Shown: piece by piece, positions 15,407-19,306 of the stretch
Numbering within the stretch: position 1 is the stretch's first letter
How the letters are laid out: every line of letters begins with the position of its first letter
Source: DASQPR01 sp035713725
GTDB lineage: Bacteria > Actinomycetota > Actinomycetes > Mycobacteriales > Micromonosporaceae
Assembly: GCA_035713725.1 (NCBI GenBank)
Contig: DASTMZ010000108.1
Location: forward strand, 1-19,306
DNA length: 19,306 nt
Reading direction: 5' to 3'
Made by a program: the position numbers and the translations under genes
Notes under the pieces: generated by a model
Databases searched by the model: none
What the model was told of the DNA's origin: nothing
What the model saw: the letters and a program-made list of their open reading frames with translations, nothing else

Positions 15407-15419
15407 GCGGCGACGCCGC
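15407..15419. terminator. Weak GC hairpin between convergent genes
   Basis: GCGGC-GAC-GCCGC forms a 5-bp stem with a 3-base loop in the 41-bp gap between the stop of the small membrane protein gene and the stop of cysM. An outer pair, ACGGC (15391-15395) with GCCGT (15418-15422), is an alternative. No T-run follows on either strand, so the terminator call is tentative. Confidence 0.3.
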
Positions 15420-15431
15420 CGTGGAGCGGAT

Positions 15432-16382
15432 TTAAGCCCAGAGCTGTCCCTCCAGCGCGGATTCGGCGTCCGCGAGCGTCCCGCCGTAGGCGCCGGTTGA
15501 CAGGTACTTGAAGCCGCCGTCCGCGACCAGGAATGCGATGTCTGCGCGCTTGCCTTCCTTCATCGCCTGATGACCGACGGCGAGCGCAGCGTGCAAAACG
15601 GCGCCACTGGAGAACCCGGCGAAGATGCCCTCGACATCGACCAGCTGGCGGGTACGAAGCACCGCGTCCCGGGTACCCACTGAGAAGCGCCTGGTCAGCA
15701 CCGTCGCGTCGTACAGCTCGGGGACGTACCCCTCGTCGATGTTCCGCAGCCCGTAGACGAGCTCTCCGTAGCGGGGCTCGGCCGCGATGATTTCGATGTC
15801 CGGCTGCTTCTCGCGCAGGTAGCGGCCGGTGCCCATCAAAGTGCCGGTGGTGCCGAGGCCGGCCACGAAATGCGTGATGGTCGGCAGGTCACGCAGCAGC
15901 TCCGGGCCGGTCGTCTCGTAGTGCGCTCGGGCGTTCGCCTCGTTGCCGTACTGGAACAACATCACCCAGTCCGGATGGTCCTCGGCGATCTGTCGCGCCA
16001 TCGCGACCGCCTGGTTCGAGCCGCCGGCCGCCGGCGAAAAGATGATCTCCGCGCCGTACATGCGCAGCAACTGGGTACGTTCCGTCGACACGTTCTCCGG
16101 CATCACGCACACCAGCCGGTAGCCGCGCAGCTTCGCGACCATGGCCAGCGAGATGCCGGTGTTCCCACTGGTCGGCTCCAGGATCGTGTCGCCCGGTCGC
16201 AGGCGGCCGTCGGCCTCGGCGGCGCGCACCATCCACAGCGCGGCGCGATCCTTCACGCTGCCGGTCGGGTTGCGGTCCTCGAGCTTTGCCCACAGCCGTA
16301 CGTCCTCGGACGGGGAGAGCCGCGGCAGCCCGACGAGCGGCGTGCCGCCGCACGCGTCGAGCATGCTGGCGAACCTCGCCAT
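15432..16382 (-). CDS. cysM: CysO-dependent cysteine synthase (O-phosphoserine sulfhydrylase) CysM
   Basis: PLP enzyme that joins O-phosphoserine with sulfide carried on the CysO C-terminus to make CysO-cysteine. The 316-residue product has the lysine that binds PLP (K44 in PTGSVKDRA), the phosphate loop TSGNTGIS (71-78) and AGLGTTGTLMGTGRYLR. Mycobacterial-type features separate it from ordinary O-acetylserine enzymes: GLRNIDEGYVPELYD (211-225), whose arginine probably corresponds to the phosphoserine-binding Arg of M. tuberculosis CysM, and the C-terminal lid ending in EGQLWA, identical at the end to the mycobacterial protein as I recall it. ATG 16382 lies 2 bp after the cysO stop, with its ribosome site inside the end of cysO. 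The operon order mec-cysO-cysM supports the call. Confidence 0.94.
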   Translation of the reverse strand: MARFASMLDACGGTPLVGLPRLSPSEDVRLWAKLEDRNPTGSVKDRAALWMVRAAEADGRLRPGDTILEPTSGNTGISLAMVAKLRGYRLVCVMPENVSTERTQLLRMYGAEIIFSPAAGGSNQAVAMARQIAEDHPDWVMLFQYGNEANARAHYETTGPELLRDLPTITHFVAGLGTTGTLMGTGRYLREKQPDIEIIAAEPRYGELVYGLRNIDEGYVPELYDATVLTRRFSVGTRDAVLRTRQLVDVEGIFAGFSSGAVLHAALAVGHQAMKEGKRADIAFLVADGGFKYLSTGAYGGTLADAESALEGQLWA

Positions 16383-16384
16383 GG

Positions 16385-16693
16385 TCAGCTCCGAGGCTTG
16401 GTGAACGCGCCCGCCCCGCCAGAGCCGCCGGCCACGGCGGGCAGGATCGTGACGTGATCGCCGTCGGAGAGCTTGGCGTCGAGCGAGCCGAGGAAGCGGA
16501 CGTCCTCGTCGTTGACGTAGACGTTCACGAACCGGTGTAGCGAACCGTCCTTGATCAGGCGGTCGCGCAGTCCCGGGTGGCGCGCGTCGAGATCGATGAG
16601 CAGGTCGGCGAGCGTGTCACCGGTGGCGGTGACGGCCTTCTCGCCGCCGGTGTAGCTGCGCAGGATGGTCGGGATGCGAACCTCGATGGCCAT
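16385..16693 (-). CDS. cysO: Ubiquitin-like sulfur carrier protein CysO (MoaD/ThiS family) with a C-terminal extension
   Basis: Carries sulfur as a C-terminal thiocarboxylate for cysteine synthesis. The 102-residue product starts at ATG 16693 with GAGGAG 10 bp upstream. It matches mycobacterial CysO: MAIEVRIPTILRSYTGG, GDTLADLLIDLDARHPGLRD, then HRFVNVYVNDEDVRF and DGDHVTILPAVAGG. In M. tuberculosis the protein ends at this Gly-Gly. Here twelve more residues, SGGAGAFTKPRS, follow residues 89-90 before the TGA. The terminal Gly must be free to be adenylated and thiocarboxylated, so this protein either needs trimming, most simply by the adjacent JAMM peptidase Mec, or is unusual in another way. 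The extension codons also hold the GGAG that probably serves cysM. I see no frameshift that would restore a stop after Gly-Gly. Confidence 0.92.
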   Translation of the reverse strand: MAIEVRIPTILRSYTGGEKAVTATGDTLADLLIDLDARHPGLRDRLIKDGSLHRFVNVYVNDEDVRFLGSLDAKLSDGDHVTILPAVAGGSGGAGAFTKPRS

Positions 16694-16741
16694 GGCTGGC
16701 GTACTCCTCGGATGTGTTTTGACCACGCTGTTGGACACGAA

Positions 16742-16772
16742 CGACTGACGGACGATGAATATTGCGACTGAC
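16742..16772. promoter_or_regulatory. CGACTGAC direct repeats and AATATT in the mec-cysO gap
   Basis: CGACTGAC occurs at 16742-16749 and 16765-16772, 23 bp apart start to start (about two helical turns), with an AT-rich GATGAATATTG between them. The gap from mec to cysO (16694-16787) is long for this otherwise tight cluster, so a separate cysO-cysM promoter with an operator here is plausible. No protein can be named. Confidence 0.35.
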
Positions 16773-16787
16773 TGCGGTGCCGGCTTG

Positions 16788-17303
16788 TTACGCCGGACAC
16801 TCGTAGTCGACGTTCGTCTGGGTCTGTCCGAACATGTAGGTCGTGACGGCATCCTGCGTCGCCGGCGGCGCGTCGGCGCTGTCGTCGTGCGCCGTCACCA
16901 CGCGCACCGGCTCCTCGGTCACTTCGCCGTCCACGATGCGAAAGGACCTGATCTCCTCGATGTCCGGATCGCGCGTGGAGACCAGCATGTAATGCGCATT
17001 CGGCTCACCGGCGAACGACACGTCGGTGCGCGACGGATAGGCCTCGGTCGCGGTGTGCGAGTGGTAGATCACCACCGGCTCTTCCTCGCGGTCGTCCATC
17101 TCCCGCCACACCCGGAACTGCTCCATCGAGTCAAATCGATAGAACGTCATGGACCGTTCGGCGTTTTCCATCGGAATGAGGCGCTCCGGCCGATCCCGGC
17201 CGGCCGGTCCGGCCACCACACCACATGCTTCCTCAGGGTGGTCACGACGGGCATGTGCCATGATCCCGTCGATGATCCTGCGGTCAATGGTGAGCACGCC
17301 CAT
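16788..17303 (-). CDS. mec: JAMM/MPN+ metallopeptidase Mec (CysO-cysteine peptidase)
   Basis: Zinc peptidase that releases cysteine from CysO-cysteine. The 171-residue product begins at ATG 17303 with AGGA 6 bp upstream. The JAMM signature is complete: a glutamate in HPEEACGVVAG (22-32), then H81-S-H83 in VVIYHSHTATEAYPSRTD, with S91 and D94. IPMENAERSMTFYRFDS and YMLVSTRDP match mycobacterial Mec closely. The protein is longer than the about 146-residue M. tuberculosis protein as I recall it. Residues from about 138 on form an acidic, Thr/Gln-rich tail ending DYECPA that I cannot assign. It lies upstream of cysO and cysM on the same strand after a 94-bp gap. In this genome it may also trim the CysO extension, as JAMM partners do for other sulfur carriers made with C-terminal residues. 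Confidence 0.94.
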   Translation of the reverse strand: MGVLTIDRRIIDGIMAHARRDHPEEACGVVAGPAGRDRPERLIPMENAERSMTFYRFDSMEQFRVWREMDDREEEPVVIYHSHTATEAYPSRTDVSFAGEPNAHYMLVSTRDPDIEEIRSFRIVDGEVTEEPVRVVTAHDDSADAPPATQDAVTTYMFGQTQTNVDYECPA

Positions 17304-17307
17304 AGCC

Positions 17308-17313
17308 TATCCT
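17308..17313 (+). promoter_or_regulatory. -10-like TATCCT in the mec/amidohydrolase divergent gap
   Basis: The 47-bp gap between the two divergent start codons contains TATCCT, a fair -10 box for the plus strand, about 27 bp before GGGAGG (17340-17345). The same bases overlap the mec ribosome site on the other strand. No -35 box is clear, so this is a weak call. Confidence 0.2.
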
Positions 17314-17350
17314 GGCGCTGCGGTCGACCCAGACGCCGCGGGAGGCGCAC

Positions 17351-19003
17351 GTGCATGCTGATCTGGTGCTGACCGGCGGCGTCGTGCGAGCGGTCGCAGG
17401 GCCCTACGCGGACGCGTCCGCGCCGCCCACCGCGGTTGCCGTCCGGGAAGGACGGATCCTCGCCGTCGGGCACGAGGAGGAGATCCGGGGGTACGTCCGG
17501 CCGGCCACCGATGTGATCGATCTCGCTGGCGGCGTGGTGCTGCCGGGCTTCCAGGATGCGCACGCGCACCCGGTCGCCGGCGGGCTCGAGCGCAGCCAGT
17601 GCGATCTGACTGGCGACAAGACCCAGCCGGCGTATTTGGCCACCATCGCGGCGTACGCGGCCGCGCATCCGGACCGAGAGTGGATCACTGGTGGCGGTTG
17701 GGCGATGGAGGCGTTTCCGGGTGGCTGCCCGAGCGCGGCCGCTTTGGATGACGTGGTACGCGATCGCCCCGTGTTCCTGCCAAACCGTGATCACCACAGC
17801 GCCTGGGTCAACTCTCGAGCGTTGAGCGTCGCCGGCATCACGCGCGACACGGCAGATCCACCGCACGGCCGAATCGAACGAGACTCGGACGGCCACCCGA
17901 CCGGCGCACTGCACGAGGCCGCGATGGACCTGGTGGAGAAGCTGGTATCCGCCGCGACGGCGGAGGACATGCGGCAGGGACTCCGGGTCGGGCAGGCGTA
18001 TTTGCACTCGCTCGGCGTCACCGCGTGGCAGGACGCGTGGGTCGGCGACGGCCCGAGCGTGCCCGACTCCCTCGACACCTACCTGGACCTGGCGTCCTCC
18101 GGCCAATTGACCGCGCGCGTCGTCGGCGCGCTCTGGTGGGATCGCGCGCGTGGCCTCGAGCAGGTAGAAGAGCTGGCCGCTCGCCGGGCCCGCGGCCCGG
18201 TAGGCCGATTCCGCCCGAGCGCAGTGAAGATCATGCTGGACGGCGTCTGCGAGACGTTCACGGCGTCGATGCTGTCGCCCTATCTCGACGGTCACGGACA
18301 CGCCACCGACAACAACGGCATCGACTTCATCGACCCGTCGCTGCTACCAGCCATCGTCACGGCGCTTGACGGCATCGGCTTCCAGGTGCACATGCACGCG
18401 CTGGGCGATCGCGCGGTGCGCGCCGGGCTGGACGCCGTCGCCGCCGCCCGCGCCGCCAATGGCAACCGCGGCAACCGGCACCAACTCGCGCACATCCAGG
18501 TGGTACATCCCGACGACGTGGCCCGGTTCGGTGAACTCGGCGCGACCGCGAACATCCAGGCACTGTGGGCCGTCGCCGACGCGGCGATGACCGACCTGAC
18601 CATCCCGTACCTGGGCGGGGACCGGTCGGCGTGGCAATACCCGTTCGCGTCGATTGCGCGTTCCGGCGGGCGGCTCGCGCTCGGCAGCGACTGGCCGGTC
18701 ACCACCCCGGATCCGTTGGAGATCATGCACGTGGCGGTGCACCGTACGGAGCCGGGGTCCGGTCCGGACGTGGAGCCGTTCCTCCCGGCCGAACGACTGT
18801 CGCTCGCCGAGGCCGTCTACGCCTACACGATGGGCAGCGCGCACACGAACCACCACGACGGCGTGACCGGCTCGATCGAGGTCGGCAAGTACGCAGACCT
18901 AGTCGTGCTCGATCGCGACATCTTCGCACCGGACGCCGGCCCGATCACCGACGCCACCGTCAAGTACACGCTCGTCGGCGGTGCAGTGGTCTACGATGCC
19001 TGA
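17351..19003 (+). CDS. YtcJ-type amidohydrolase (amidohydrolase family 3)
   Basis: A 550-residue metal-dependent hydrolase starting at GTG 17351 with GGGAGG at 17340-17345. It has the split beta-sandwich plus TIM barrel of the family. Metal-site motifs: H71 and H73 in GFQDAHAHPV, K293 in SAVKIMLDGV (likely carboxylated), H347/H349 in QVHMHALGDRA, H381 in HQLAHIQVVHP and D447 in ALGSDWPV. VNSRALSVAGI, TGALHEAA and KYADLVVLDRDIF are typical of YtcJ-like proteins. The substrate is unknown; relatives hydrolyse amide or cyclic amide bonds of varied compounds. It is divergent from mec and not obviously linked to cysteine synthesis. No signal peptide, so probably cytosolic. Length is normal and no damage is seen. 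Confidence 0.9.
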   Translation: MHADLVLTGGVVRAVAGPYADASAPPTAVAVREGRILAVGHEEEIRGYVRPATDVIDLAGGVVLPGFQDAHAHPVAGGLERSQCDLTGDKTQPAYLATIAAYAAAHPDREWITGGGWAMEAFPGGCPSAAALDDVVRDRPVFLPNRDHHSAWVNSRALSVAGITRDTADPPHGRIERDSDGHPTGALHEAAMDLVEKLVSAATAEDMRQGLRVGQAYLHSLGVTAWQDAWVGDGPSVPDSLDTYLDLASSGQLTARVVGALWWDRARGLEQVEELAARRARGPVGRFRPSAVKIMLDGVCETFTASMLSPYLDGHGHATDNNGIDFIDPSLLPAIVTALDGIGFQVHMHALGDRAVRAGLDAVAAARAANGNRGNRHQLAHIQVVHPDDVARFGELGATANIQALWAVADAAMTDLTIPYLGGDRSAWQYPFASIARSGGRLALGSDWPVTTPDPLEIMHVAVHRTEPGSGPDVEPFLPAERLSLAEAVYAYTMGSAHTNHHDGVTGSIEVGKYADLVVLDRDIFAPDAGPITDATVKYTLVGGAVVYDA

Positions 19004-19069
19004 GCGCCGCTGGCGGTGAGGATTGCCGCGGACCCTGTCGTGACGAGCCACTCGATCTTAAGGAGCCAC

Positions 19070-19306
19070 ATGACCTCATGGGCCGGCGGCATCGGCGCCA
19101 ACACGTTGTTCGTGGCAGACCTTGCCGCGGCGAAGGCGTTCTACACAAACGCGTTCGCGACCGATCCGATGTTCACCGACGATGACTCGGCGGTGTTCCA
19201 GTTTGGCGGCGCCCTGGTAAATCTGCTGCGCGCGCCGGCCGTCCCGGAGTTGATCGAGCCGGCCACCGCCGCCGACGCCGCGGCCGGTGCCCGACTCGTA
19301 TTCACC
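19070..19306 (+). CDS. VOC-family (glyoxalase/bleomycin-resistance fold) protein, N-terminal part, runs off the window
   Basis: From ATG 19070, with AAGGAG at 19060-19065, 79 codons remain open to the window end. The sequence contains ANTLFVADLAAAKAFYTNAF followed by an acidic turn and AVFQFGGALVNLLR, the first beta-alpha-beta module of the vicinal oxygen chelate fold. Function cannot be assigned from the fold: glyoxalases, dioxygenases and antibiotic-binding proteins share it. It lies 66 bp after the amidohydrolase on the same strand, so co-transcription is possible. Nothing resembling a terminator is seen in that gap. Confidence 0.85.
   Translation, partial: MTSWAGGIGANTLFVADLAAAKAFYTNAFATDPMFTDDDSAVFQFGGALVNLLRAPAVPELIEPATAADAAAGARLVFT

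Overview
The window looks like chromosomal DNA of a high-GC Gram-positive bacterium (Actinomycetes). Base composition is strongly GC-rich. Several genes start with GTG, many neighbours overlap by 4 bp (ATGA or GTGA), and gene order from 11.4 to 17.3 kb follows the mycobacterial mec-cysO-cysM ... murI - metallo-beta-lactamase - rph - rdgB neighbourhood (Rv1334-Rv1341 in M. tuberculosis). The organism is not Mycobacterium-like throughout: a complete histidine-utilisation operon sits beside this block, and the rhomboid gene between cysM and murI is replaced by an unrelated small membrane protein. I cannot name a genus.

Layout. Positions 1-2087 carry three minus-strand genes: the N-terminus of a cobalamin biosynthesis CobD/CbiB protein, a DUF559 endonuclease-like protein and a MOSC-domain protein. 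A divergent RpiR-type regulator (2153-2992) then leads into a compact plus-strand hut operon: hutU, an M20 amidohydrolase, hutF, hutI, hutH and an LtrA-type membrane protein (3041-11393). Every junction inside the operon overlaps. Together the enzymes take L-histidine through urocanate, imidazolonepropionate and formiminoglutamate to formylglutamate. The M20 enzyme is the only candidate here for the last step to glutamate, because no classical HutG is present.

From 11404 to 14627 the minus strand carries murI, a metallo-beta-lactamase fold phosphodiesterase-like gene, rph and rdgB, transcribed in that order and mostly with GTGA overlaps. A 62-bp element with 17-bp inverted ends lies at the convergent ltrA/rdgB junction and supplies the last codons of ltrA. 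A small three-helix membrane protein (14911-15390, plus strand) follows an AT-rich palindromic promoter region. Next, on the minus strand, is the mec-cysO-cysM cysteine biosynthesis cluster, in which the sulfur carrier CysO has 12 residues after its Gly-Gly. The window ends with a divergent YtcJ-type amidohydrolase and the start of a glyoxalase-fold (VOC) gene.

The most noteworthy points are the CysO C-terminal extension next to a JAMM peptidase, the M20 enzyme and LtrA protein embedded in the hut operon, the 62-bp palindromic element, and low-complexity C-terminal tails with a 12-residue (36-bp) period on two unrelated enzymes, HutF and MurI. I saw no CRISPR array, tRNA, rRNA, phage or insertion-sequence gene, and nothing that amounts to a wholly new multi-gene system.
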